From assembly GCF_042686175.1 (NCBI RefSeq), contig NZ_JBHUOR010000139.1, positions 10,989-74,988 on the forward strand: a stretch of 64,000 nucleotides of DNA. Reading direction: 5' to 3'. Under the pieces are notes generated by a model. The model did no database searches, had not been told where the DNA came from, and saw only the letters and a list, made by a program, of their open reading frames with translations. Both the position numbers and the translations under genes were made by a program. The DNA is from Kurthia populi (GTDB taxonomy: Bacteria > Bacillota > Bacilli > Bacillales_A > Planococcaceae). The number at the start of each line of letters is the position of its first letter. Positions within the stretch are counted from its first letter, which is position 1. This document shows positions 18,299 through 25,792 of the stretch, one piece after another.

Positions 18299-19297
18299 TT
18301 ATTTTTCAGCTTGATAGCTTTTCTTAACTTTCGCACTCGTATTTTTACCTGCTTCTGTGCGGGTAATCACGAGCTTCCCACCTTTTGCTTTTAGCGACTT
18401 CAGCTTAAATGTTGCCGTAGATGACGTTGCACTCACGCGGCCTAGCCCATTACCAAGCGTATCGTAAAACTTCACGACATCCCCCTTTTTCAGCCCCTTC
18501 ACAACAACTTTGTCATTGGCTTTGCCTTTTTTATTTGTAATTGTGACATTTTTTGCAGATACCGCTTTACTAACAGGCTCTGCTTTAAATGCAATACGTT
18601 TTTTCACTGATTCTTGCTCACCAGCTGCTTGTGCTGTAATGGCGATTTTTCCTGCTTTTTTGCCTAATTGCTTCACTGATAATTTCGCGGTAGATGACGT
18701 TGCGGTCGTCGTTGCTAACACCACGCTACCACGAGAGACACGCACTGTATCGCCTTTTTTAACACCTTTTACCGTTACGGTATCACTTTTCGCTACACGG
18801 TTTGTAGCCGTTGCTGTGAGTGTACGCTTTGTTTTTGGTGCCGCAGTTGAAATCAATGTCGATTCATCAAATTTCAAATCCATATCATAGTAGTGATCGT
18901 AATTGATTTCCGCAACGACAATATGGAACTTCGCTTGAATGCCATTTGCAATGACATTTTTGCCACTAACCGTTAATGTGGCCGTGCCGTCTGCATGTCG
19001 CTCAAGTGGGATTTTCTTGCCATTTGTATCAATGATATCCTGATAGCTTGCTCCATTAAGTAACGAAATCTTCACCGTTTCAACACCGTCTTGCACGGTC
19101 AATTGTGCTGTCGGATTCATATTTGCTTGCGTATTTTTTGATAGCTCACCTTTATAATACGGTGCCACCTGTACCGTATATGCCCCGTTATCGATTGTTG
19201 CTGCCTGTGCGGCTGCTGGTGTCAACGTTAGCGTTGCTGGTGTAATTGCTGCGACACTAAGTGCTGCCGTCAAACAAAATGTAGACCATTTCTTCAT
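18299..19297 (-). CDS. Secreted NEAT-domain (heme-binding) protein
   Basis: 332 aa. Signal peptide about 1-33, then one NEAT domain (about 34-150) with the heme-ligand hairpin YDHYY at 133-137, matching the YxxxY signature in which a tyrosine coordinates heme iron. Two tandem repeats of about 87 aa follow (158-244 and 245-332), each with VKGxKKGDxV, LGKxxGKxxIT-type strands and ending in FKAE or similar; they look like Ig-like or SH3-like beta domains. No LPXTG sorting signal, lipobox or membrane anchor, so secretion or wall association is inferred. Second gene of a Fur-boxed pair, 41 bp after the first. Confidence 0.82.
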   Translation of the reverse strand: MKKWSTFCLTAALSVAAITPATLTLTPAAAQAATIDNGAYTVQVAPYYKGELSKNTQANMNPTAQLTVQDGVETVKISLLNGASYQDIIDTNGKKIPLERHADGTATLTVSGKNVIANGIQAKFHIVVAEINYDHYYDMDLKFDESTLISTAAPKTKRTLTATATNRVAKSDTVTVKGVKKGDTVRVSRGSVVLATTTATSSTAKLSVKQLGKKAGKIAITAQAAGEQESVKKRIAFKAEPVSKAVSAKNVTITNKKGKANDKVVVKGLKKGDVVKFYDTLGNGLGRVSATSSTATFKLKSLKAKGGKLVITRTEAGKNTSAKVKKSYQAEK

Positions 19298-19338
19298 GTC
19301 GTTCGCTCCCTTTAAAAAGCGGCCATCGCCACATTATA

Positions 19339-20784
19339 TTATTTTTCTTTTGAGAATTTCACAGTTGTTTTTGCACTAATATGCTTGCCATCTTGAATAC
19401 GCGCCACTGAAATTTTACCGGTTGCTTTACCTAATTGCTTAATGCTGATTTTTGTTGTTTTCCCTGTTGCCGTTACAGTTTTCAATGATTTACCCGCTGC
19501 ATTGTAGACACGAATTTTTTGACCTTTTGCTGTTCCTTTTACAGTCACAACATCCGCCTTGCCTTTATTGTTTTGTACGCTAATTTGCGTTTTCGCAACT
19601 GCTTTCGCTACAGGCTCAGCCTTGAATGCTACTGCTTTTTTCGCTGATTCTTTTTCATCTTTAGCCTGTGCTGTCACATACACTTTACCAGCAGCTTTGC
19701 CTAAGCTTACATCTGCAACACGTAAGTATGCACCAGTCGCTGTTGCTGTTTTAAGCACTTTCCCTTTAGCGTTATAAAGACGGACTGTATCCCCTTTTTG
19801 CAGACCATATACTTTTACGATATCTGCCGCACCTTTTACATTGCTCACTTTACCTGTTAATGTACGGACTGTTTTAGCCTTTTCTACTGGTGTCACTTCT
19901 ACTGGAGCCTTCACGCCAGCTTCCACTACTGCCTTTTGCGCTGCTACATTTGCATAACCAGCTACCCCTGCTAAATCTGTACGCTCAGTTAAACCTGCAG
20001 CTACCGCATTTGTAATGGCTGCTTGCGCTGCTTGTAACTGTGCTGTTGCTTCTGTTAGCTGCGCTTTTATTGTAATTGAATCTGCCGCTGTAAATGTTAA
20101 TTTACTAAATGCATCCGCTGCTTTTGTTGTGAACGGTGCTTTGTATGCTGCAATCGCCTCTTGTTGTGCTGCATAGCCTTCAGGTGCTACAAATGCCGCT
20201 GCATCTGCTGCTGACAATGATGCTGTTGCTGATGCAATGATACTATCAATATTTTTTAGTTGTGCCGCCGCTGCTGTAAGATCCTCTTTTGTTTTCACTG
20301 CATCTGCTGCTGTGTAGCTAATTGCTGATTCTTTGTCAAAAAAAATTTTATATTCTGTCGCTGTTGGCGTGAAATCAAATGTGAATTCATGCGACATCAC
20401 GCCCATTGGACCTGCTGTGTATGCAATTTTAATCGTTGGATCTTCTTCTAATGACGCAATTGTAAACGTCACTTTTTGTAAGTCTTTATCTGTTGCCCCT
20501 TTTTCTAGTACAACATCTTTACCGTTTACTTGGAATAATGTGAATAGACTGCTAACATCCATTGTTACTTTATATACATCGCCATCTTTGACAACCTCTG
20601 TGTTCGCAAACATTGCGTTATAGCTTGCTGTTGGAACACCTTTGTATAAAATTGTTGGTGTTACCGCTGTTGCCTGCGTTGCTTCGGTAGTCGTTACGCT
20701 TTCTTCTGCGTGTGCCATTGTTGGTGCAATTGCTGATAATGCGATTGTTAGTGCAATTGGTGCTGTGAATAATTTTTTATACAT
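19339..20784 (-). CDS. Secreted NEAT-like protein with repeat tail
   Basis: 481 aa. Signal peptide 1-26 (ends AHA). A NEAT-like domain at about 42-138 has VYKVTMDVSS, FQVNGKDVV and a C-terminal hairpin starting IAYTAGPMG, but the second tyrosine of YxxxY is absent (Tyr122, Pro126), so heme binding is doubtful. Residues about 155-300 are Ala-rich helical and resemble FIVAR-type spacers. The C-terminus carries two repeats of about 85 aa shared with the downstream NEAT protein. No sortase motif. First gene of the operon, with a Fur box 76 bp upstream; heme acquisition or iron sensing is the likely context. Confidence 0.75.
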   Translation of the reverse strand: MYKKLFTAPIALTIALSAIAPTMAHAEESVTTTEATQATAVTPTILYKGVPTASYNAMFANTEVVKDGDVYKVTMDVSSLFTLFQVNGKDVVLEKGATDKDLQKVTFTIASLEEDPTIKIAYTAGPMGVMSHEFTFDFTPTATEYKIFFDKESAISYTAADAVKTKEDLTAAAAQLKNIDSIIASATASLSAADAAAFVAPEGYAAQQEAIAAYKAPFTTKAADAFSKLTFTAADSITIKAQLTEATAQLQAAQAAITNAVAAGLTERTDLAGVAGYANVAAQKAVVEAGVKAPVEVTPVEKAKTVRTLTGKVSNVKGAADIVKVYGLQKGDTVRLYNAKGKVLKTATATGAYLRVADVSLGKAAGKVYVTAQAKDEKESAKKAVAFKAEPVAKAVAKTQISVQNNKGKADVVTVKGTAKGQKIRVYNAAGKSLKTVTATGKTTKISIKQLGKATGKISVARIQDGKHISAKTTVKFSKEK

Positions 20785-20859
20785 GTCAATAAAACCCCTT
20801 TTATTATGTAAGTTACTAACAGTTTAACAAGGGTATTTTCAAAAAGTAAACACCTAATT

Positions 20860-20878
20860 GAAAATAATTATCATTTTC
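20860..20878. promoter_or_regulatory. Fur box upstream of the NEAT operon
   Basis: Nineteen bases, GAAAATAATTATCATTTTC, matching the 19-bp Fur consensus at 15 positions. It lies 76 bp upstream of the first NEAT gene and predicts repression when iron is plentiful. Confidence 0.75.
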
Positions 20879-20991
20879 AAATAGATAATCGAATTTCGTT
20901 GTTTTTTACCATTTTTTAGGGGTAAAATTAGCTATTTACACTATTTATTCAGTATGCACCGAACTTTTTTTCTGTCAATTAAAATTTCAAT

Positions 20992-21016
20992 AAAAAAAGA
21001 CATGAAATTCATGTCT
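20992..21016 (-). terminator. Terminator overlapping the stop of the small membrane protein gene
   Basis: Perfect palindrome AGACATGAAATTCATGTCT at 20998-21016 with a minus-strand T-run; its outer base is part of the stop codon. Confidence 0.85.
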
Positions 21017-21261
21017 TAAAACGTTTTCCAAAATAATACAAAGAACACCATTGTAATAATCGCAAATACTGCAATCATGACCTTTTTACGAATATCTAAT
21101 GGCATAAAACGTAATGTTACCATTAACACCGCAACGAATGACGATTGCCCACGATGAATCGCGTTCTTCTCGTCTCCTTCATCTTGCGCTGTCCATTTTG
21201 TTGTATCATACGTCAATTTTAAAAACGTCAATGCAACAAGTAAATAGATAAAGCCTTCCAC
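21016..21261 (-). CDS. Small two-span membrane protein, function unknown
   Basis: 81 aa starting at GTG 7 nt after GGAGG. Two hydrophobic segments (about 3-18 and 58-79) flank a central polar stretch TTKWTAQDEGDEKNAIHRGQ and a possible third weak span. I do not recognise the family. A good ribosome site and its own terminator argue that the gene is real. It stands alone between the NEAT operon, whose Fur box lies downstream, and a non-coding repeat region. Confidence 0.7.
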   Translation of the reverse strand: MEGFIYLLVALTFLKLTYDTTKWTAQDEGDEKNAIHRGQSSFVAVLMVTLRFMPLDIRKKVMIAVFAIITMVFFVLFWKTF

Positions 21262-21513
21262 ATTATTTCCTCCGTTCTACCTTCACTTATTGTAGAGAAA
21301 AATAGGCATATTTTCAATGATTAGCAATGCCGATAGATGGCTATTTGTTTAGGTGACTAAATTATAAGAACGTTTTTCACTTCATCTATCAAGTAGTTAG
21401 TTTCCTATTTATTGCATGAAAAGAAGTATGCAGTTGAAATTATCTGGATTCAAACACCAGTGCTTCGAGTCGTTTTGTTCATTCCGACTCGACGAAGAAC
21501 ACCGCTTATTTTC

Positions 21514-21564
21514 TCAAGGAAGATAAGCGTCCAGCGAATTTGTCCGGATTCATCGACTAGATTC
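21514..21564. repeat. 51-bp direct repeat, copy 1
   Basis: Begins TCAAGGAAGATAAGCGTCCA and ends CGACTAGATTC. Identical to 21660-21710 except at two positions in the middle. Confidence 0.9.
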
Positions 21565-21659
21565 GATTCATCACTTAGATTTATCCGAATGCAAGCGCTA
21601 ACTCTTTGGGCTGTTTCGCACTCTTTTACGTGACATAGATCGTCACTTGCTTTATTTTT

Positions 21660-21710
21660 TCAAGGAAGATAAGCGTCCAGCGAACTTATCCGGATTCATC
21701 GACTAGATTC
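21660..21710. repeat. 51-bp direct repeat, copy 2
   Basis: Second copy, same orientation, starting 146 bp after copy 1, 49 of 51 bases identical. Confidence 0.9.
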
Positions 21711-21805
21711 TTGGGTCAAATCACTTCTTCCTACGCGGCTAGACACCGCTTGTCAGAAGCTTTATTTGCCCTTCGAATCTGAACGAGTCGATTCATCACT
21801 TAAAT

Positions 21806-21841
21806 AAAAAAAAGACCAACTTGTCCTCTGCCAAGTTGGTC
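21806..21841 (-). terminator. Terminator downstream of argF
   Basis: Perfect stem GACCAACTTG (21814-21823 with 21832-21841) followed by eight T on the minus strand, 118 bp after the argF stop. Confidence 0.9.
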
Positions 21842-21847
21842 CGGGTA

Positions 21848-21906
21848 TAATAGCGGCTGAGTGTTCATCCCCCTCTGTAGACTACGACTCAGTGAACTCC
21901 CTATTA
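21848..21906. other. Folded element between argF and its terminator
   Basis: Nested short complementarities: TAATAG (21848) with CTATTA (21901), and CTGAGT with ACTCAG inside. A loop GTTCA can also pair with TGAAC on the 3' side, giving a possible pseudoknot. Could be a 3'UTR structure or a small RNA; function unknown. Confidence 0.35.
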
Positions 21907-21959
21907 GCTTGCATGATCATTGACGTTCTCTGACGCCTTTTAATGATTGTTCGTATTTA

Positions 21960-22931
21960 TTAGTCTGCTAAAAGTGACACAAGTACAGCTTTTTGAGCGT
22001 GCATACGGTTTTCAGCTTGATGGAAAATATATGAATGCTCTGGGTTATCAATAACAGCAGCTGTTACTTCTTCCTCGCGATGTGCTGGTAAGCAGTGTAG
22101 GAACATATAATCTGGTTTTGCATGTGCTACTAATTCCTCGTTAATTTGATAGCCTTCGAAGTCTTTTAAGCGTTTCGCTGCTTCTTCTTCTTGACCCATT
22201 GATGTCCACACATCTGAGTAAATAACATCTGCATCTTTTACGGCTTCAACAGGATCTGTTGTCACCGTTACGGTACAGCCATTGCTTGCGGCAATTTGTT
22301 GTACTTTAGCGATTACTGCTGGATCTGGTTCATAGCCAACTGGTGCAGCAATAACTGAATCCATACCAACATGTGCACAAGCAGCTACTAATGAATGCGC
22401 TACGTTGTTACCGTCACCGATATACGCAACTTTTAAGCCTTCAAATGAGCCTTTTACTTCAGCAATTGTTTCAAGGTCAGCTAATGCTTGGCATGGATGT
22501 GACACATCTGTTAAGCCATTGATTACTGGTACTTTTGAATACTGTGCTAATTCTTGTACCATTGTATGTTCATTTGCGCGAATCATGATGCCATCTACAT
22601 AGCCTGATAGTACAAGCGCTGTATCGTGAACTGTTTCGCCACGGCCGATTTGTAAGTCGCGGGCATTCATGTACATGCCTTTACCACCTAGTTGGTGCAT
22701 ACCGACTTCAAAAGAAACACGTGTACGAGTTGAGTTCTTTTCAAAGATCATCGCTAATGTTTTACCTTCTAATAATTTAGGTGAACCTGATTCTTTTGTG
22801 ACAATTTTCATTTTGATAGCTAATTCGACAAGCTGTTTGATTTCATCGCTTGTGTAATCGACTAATGACAATAAGTGTTTGCCCTTTAATGTATGAACGG
22901 GTTGTAATTCAATTTCTTCTAGTAATTTCAT
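21960..22931 (-). CDS. argF: Ornithine carbamoyltransferase
   Basis: Converts ornithine and carbamoyl phosphate to citrulline in arginine biosynthesis. 323 aa with the carbamoyl-phosphate site STRTR (near 68-72), the HPCQ motif and the ornithine/catalytic HCLPA loop, all intact. Start ATG follows TAGGAGCG. The gene stands alone, with its own promoter overlapped by two ARG boxes and its own terminator, which favours an anabolic, arginine-repressed enzyme rather than an arginine-deiminase-pathway enzyme; no arcA or arcC is nearby. Confidence 0.95.
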   Translation of the reverse strand: MKLLEEIELQPVHTLKGKHLLSLVDYTSDEIKQLVELAIKMKIVTKESGSPKLLEGKTLAMIFEKNSTRTRVSFEVGMHQLGGKGMYMNARDLQIGRGETVHDTALVLSGYVDGIMIRANEHTMVQELAQYSKVPVINGLTDVSHPCQALADLETIAEVKGSFEGLKVAYIGDGNNVAHSLVAACAHVGMDSVIAAPVGYEPDPAVIAKVQQIAASNGCTVTVTTDPVEAVKDADVIYSDVWTSMGQEEEAAKRLKDFEGYQINEELVAHAKPDYMFLHCLPAHREEEVTAAVIDNPEHSYIFHQAENRMHAQKAVLVSLLAD

Positions 22932-22967
22932 TTGTCATCGCTCCTAAACGTTTAACTTTATGTACCT

Positions 22968-23009
22968 ATCATACAACTGTATATTTATGAAGTCAACTGC
23001 ATTTTTATG
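22968..23009 (-). promoter_or_regulatory. argF promoter with two ARG boxes
   Basis: Promoter TTGACT (22996-22991), 17-bp spacer, TATGAT (22973-22968). A sequence at 23009-22996 matches the ARG box at about 12 of 14 positions, and a weaker copy lies at 22989-22976, 20 bp away on the same helix face. Predicts ArgR/AhrC repression. Confidence 0.72.
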
Positions 23010-23041
23010 TTTTTTCTAAAAAATTTTAATTTTTGCATTTT

Positions 23042-23082
23042 AAAAACGCTATAAACATTGATTTAACAATATTTACAGCGCT
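23042..23082 (-). terminator. Possible terminator of the ABC exporter operon
   Basis: Imperfect stem (23045-23055 with 23072-23082, about 9 pairs with one or two mismatches) followed by TTTTTA on the minus strand, 78 bp after the permease stop. Confidence 0.4.
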
Positions 23083-23159
23083 TATTATTTTTCTTTTTTA
23101 TTTTCAAATTTCAAATTTCATTATGCAAAATATACTGTTTATACACTTTATTTTGTATA

Positions 23160-23828
23160 TTATTCATCTTTCAGGCGTTTCACATACAATAGATAGGCGG
23201 CGATACAGGCAATAATCGTCCAAATCGAAATGTTTATAATAACAGCTGGCGCACCTTTTTCACCTAAATCAAGTAGTAGTAGCTGTGCACTCGGTAAATA
23301 ATCCGCTACTTTTAAAAATGGAAAACGGTCAGCAAAGCTACTTAGCATACTACCTAATGAGAAAATAAATAGTACAGGTAATACTGTCAATGTTGCTTCC
23401 ATTACTGATTTCGCATACAGACCACAAATTGTACCAAGCGCAATAAATAAAATCGTCATCAAAATAAGGGCTATTGTCATCGGTGCATCCGGTACAAAAT
23501 CCATCACAAAGGCAACTACTGCAATAATAAATGCCGTCATCACAAATACTAAACTGCTTTTACCAATTAAAATATCTAGTGGCGATGCCGGAGTTAAGGT
23601 CAGTGAACGCAAGGTATTGCGCTCTTTTTCCTCCGCAATTAACGTTGCCTGAACAAACGCTGTCAACATACCAAATGTTAAGTTTAATACGACAATAATG
23701 AATTCTTTTTCAAACATGGCGGCAAAAATAATCGGTGCCAATAACATAATCGAAATCGCATAATTACGTGTAAACTCTTTATAATCCTTCATAAAAATAG
23801 CCTGCATTCGTCTTATCGATAGATTCAT
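23160..23828 (-). CDS. ABC-2 type transporter permease
   Basis: 222-aa integral membrane protein with about six spans. N-terminal RRMQAIFMKDYKEFTRN is a typical ABC-2 cytoplasmic lead-in, and EEKERNTLRSLTLTP is the conserved coupling motif before the third span. The start overlaps the ATPase stop by 4 nt. With the ATPase it forms a small NatAB-like exporter; the substrate (ion, peptide, antibiotic) cannot be deduced. The upstream LytTR regulator probably controls it. Confidence 0.88.
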   Translation of the reverse strand: MNLSIRRMQAIFMKDYKEFTRNYAISIMLLAPIIFAAMFEKEFIIVVLNLTFGMLTAFVQATLIAEEKERNTLRSLTLTPASPLDILIGKSSLVFVMTAFIIAVVAFVMDFVPDAPMTIALILMTILFIALGTICGLYAKSVMEATLTVLPVLFIFSLGSMLSSFADRFPFLKVADYLPSAQLLLLDLGEKGAPAVIINISIWTIIACIAAYLLYVKRLKDE

Positions 23829-24673
23829 ATTAAATCACTCCCTGTTACTTTCATAAAAATATCACCTAGCGTCGGTTCCTTCGTTAAAATACGCTGAATC
23901 ATTCCCTGACGCATCCACTCACTTACCTTTGTAGCTGTTTCTTCACCATTTAAAGCTAACTCATGTGAAGCGCCACCTTCTAACTCAACAACTATCAATT
24001 CCTCGCGGTACTGATCCTTTAGTTCCTCTACGGTACCAATCGCTTGAATCAGACCATCATGTAAAAAGGCTACACGATTACATAAATTTTCGGCTTCAGC
24101 CATATCATGTGTCGTTAAGAAAATGGTCGTTCCTTGCTCATTTAACGCACGTAATCCACGATAAATATGTGCCGTATTTGCTGGATCTAATGCTGAAGTC
24201 GGCTCATCTAAAAAAAGGATTTTTGGCTTATGCATAATGGTGCGGGCCAATGTTACACGCTGACGCATCCCTTTTGATAAATGCGTGACACGTTTTTTGC
24301 GATGCTCTGATAAATTAACAAAAGCAAGTGCTTCGTCTACCGCTTCCTTCGGCAAATTATATAAATCCCGGTATAACACTAAATTTTCTTGAATCGTCAA
24401 CCGTTCATATAGACCACTATTATCTGATAGCACACCAATTTCTTGACGCATCACAGGCTTCGTCATATCTTTTAACGAATGTCCTAGTAACGCTCCAGTC
24501 CCTGCATCTGGACTAAGTTGTCCCGTTAATAATTTAATTAACGTCGTTTTCCCTGCGCCACTTGGACCAAGAAAACCAAAAATTTCACGTTCTTTAATCG
24601 AGAAGGTTACATCATTTAATGCGGTTTGCTGCTTAAAATGCTTTTGAATATGCTGTACATCAACTGCTAGCAT
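23825..24673 (-). CDS. ABC transporter ATP-binding protein (NatA/CcmA-like)
   Basis: About 282 aa with complete ATPase motifs: Walker A GPSGAGKTT, signature LSKGMRQR, Walker B ILFLDEPTSALD and H-loop LTTHD, followed by a C-terminal tail typical of drug or ion exporters. The frame extends upstream to 24757, but AAGGAG 8 nt before the ATG at 24673 fixes the start. A direct repeat (24744-24773) and an inverted repeat (24688-24711) lie upstream and may be control sites. Forms an operon with the permease downstream. Confidence 0.92.
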   Translation of the reverse strand: MLAVDVQHIQKHFKQQTALNDVTFSIKEREIFGFLGPSGAGKTTLIKLLTGQLSPDAGTGALLGHSLKDMTKPVMRQEIGVLSDNSGLYERLTIQENLVLYRDLYNLPKEAVDEALAFVNLSEHRKKRVTHLSKGMRQRVTLARTIMHKPKILFLDEPTSALDPANTAHIYRGLRALNEQGTTIFLTTHDMAEAENLCNRVAFLHDGLIQAIGTVEELKDQYREELIVVELEGGASHELALNGEETATKVSEWMRQGMIQRILTKEPTLGDIFMKVTGSDLI

Positions 24674-24687
24674 GTCGCTCACTCCTT

Positions 24688-24711
24688 GTATTGTTTGTAC
24701 CTCAACAATAC
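24688..24711. repeat. Inverted repeat just before the ABC ATPase ribosome site
   Basis: Perfect 8-bp arms GTATTGTT/AACAATAC separated by 8 bp. May be an operator or an mRNA hairpin near the ribosome site. Confidence 0.6.
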
Positions 24712-24743
24712 GCAACAAAAGCCCATCTGACTGCTGTTTTTTG

Positions 24744-24773
24744 CTTAACAGTAGCAAATACCGGCTGAATGGT
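24744..24773 (-). promoter_or_regulatory. Candidate LytTR binding site (two 9-bp direct repeats)
   Basis: Minus-strand words ACCATTCAG and ACTGTTAAG separated by exactly 12 bp, the geometry used by LytTR regulators such as AgrA, whose word ACAGTTAAG differs from the second copy at one base. It lies between the LytTR gene and the ABC genes. Confidence 0.5.
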
Positions 24774-24806
24774 ACTTATTTTTCCGTAAAAAAGTTTCCC
24801 GGGAAA

Positions 24807-25721
24807 TTAAATATGTAGCAACTCTTTCAACTCTTGCAGCTTTGCTCTTGATAACGGCACAACAGCTTCTTTCCCTGTTGATAAGCGTAAGCTATAGCTA
24901 TTTTTTGTCCACGTAATAATCTCACGTATTTTTTGCAAGTTGACAATATACGAGCGATGACAACGATAAAAGCCATAGGTCTGCAATTTCGCTTCCATTT
25001 CTGTCAGCGTCATTTGGCATATATAGCTCTCACCCGCCACATGGACATGTACAACACCTTCAATACTCTCAATAAAATCAATTTCAGGTGGATTAAATAA
25101 AATAACTTTATCATTTTTCTTCGTCTTAATTTTCTCGACAACAAGTGGCTTTGAATTTTCTTCAACTACCTCATCCGCGTCATCCGAAATATCCATACTA
25201 TGTAATCCTGTCTCATCTAAACGATAAATTTCGTCACAAGACAATACATCCTCTAAATTAGCCGATAAAATCACTATGTTTTTATGTTGTAAATCCTCAA
25301 ACAATTGAAGTCCTTTTTGTCGTTCTGCATCCATTAATTCTAAAAAAGGTTCTTCTACAACAATTAATTGCTGTTCGGCAAAGCCTATGCGTAGCAACTT
25401 TAAAAAGGCTCGTTCACTTTCTGATAGTGAGCCTACCTTCATGCGTTTTATTTCTTCTAGTTGATAACGCTTTAGCCATTCTTTGTCCTGTTGCTTCGTC
25501 GTGCTCAATTGGCATAAAAACCGTACTGTCTCACGAACCGTTAGGCGCTCATAGTCTCCCTGATTCGCTGTGAAAATATAGCCTTCTCTATTGGCTAATT
25601 GCTGCAACAAGCTTTTTTTGCAGGCAACATTCGCATGAATGCCGATAAGCCCCCGTTTTATTGGTAAATGAAATGCTGGATAAATGATTTTTTGATGTTG
25701 AATCACTGTTGGAATATTCAT
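24807..25721 (-). CDS. LytTR transcriptional regulator with degenerate ABC ATPase domain
   Basis: 304 aa. Residues about 1-180 follow the ABC ATPase plan but with broken motifs: a Walker A remnant ANVACKKS (about 30-37, lacking the G-rich loop), a signature remnant LSESER (99-104), Walker B LIVVEEPFLELMDAE (119-133) retained in outline, and LSANL where the H-loop histidine should be. An acidic linker (178-190) leads to a LytTR DNA-binding domain (about 205-303, FYRCHRSYIVN). Probably a pseudo-ATPase regulator of the adjacent exporter; the ABC-like half may sense nucleotide or contact the transporter. It starts MNIPTV; a few weak upstream bases make a ribosome site. Confidence 0.82.
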   Translation of the reverse strand: MNIPTVIQHQKIIYPAFHLPIKRGLIGIHANVACKKSLLQQLANREGYIFTANQGDYERLTVRETVRFLCQLSTTKQQDKEWLKRYQLEEIKRMKVGSLSESERAFLKLLRIGFAEQQLIVVEEPFLELMDAERQKGLQLFEDLQHKNIVILSANLEDVLSCDEIYRLDETGLHSMDISDDADEVVEENSKPLVVEKIKTKKNDKVILFNPPEIDFIESIEGVVHVHVAGESYICQMTLTEMEAKLQTYGFYRCHRSYIVNLQKIREIITWTKNSYSLRLSTGKEAVVPLSRAKLQELKELLHI

Positions 25722-25753
25722 GGATGGCCCCTTTCTTTTTCAATATTTTACCA

Positions 25754-25783
25754 CAAAAAAAGAACTAGCCTGAAAGCTAGTCC
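25754..25783 (-). terminator. Terminator of ysdC
   Basis: Stem AACTAGC/GCTAGTC (25763-25769 with 25776-25782) and minus-strand T-run. Confidence 0.85.
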
Positions 25784-25792
25784 TTGTTCTAA

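Larger units (their letters stand above)
21262..21805. other. Non-coding region with internal repeats
   Basis: About 540 bp without a credible gene. It contains a 51-bp direct repeat (entered separately) and several shorter recurring words, such as GATTCATCACTTA at 21565-21577 and again near 21791, and GCTTTATTT-type words near 21650 and 21760. A 73-codon plus-strand frame here has no ribosome site. It looks like decayed or repeat-derived DNA. Confidence 0.5.

Noticed and set aside
21440..21475. tRNA-like string near TTTGAATCCAG
   Set aside because: No cloverleaf, no acceptor stem; resemblance is limited to a few bases.
21412..21633. 73-codon plus-strand frame in the repeat region
   Set aside because: No ribosome site, composition not coding-like, and it is built largely from the 51-bp repeat.
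24674..24757. 28-residue extension of the ABC ATPase
   Set aside because: It would run over the direct and inverted repeats; AAGGAG marks the internal start.
24786..24806. TTTCCCGGGAAA palindrome after the LytTR gene
   Set aside because: The stem would have almost no loop and only about four pairs beyond it; too weak to call a terminator.
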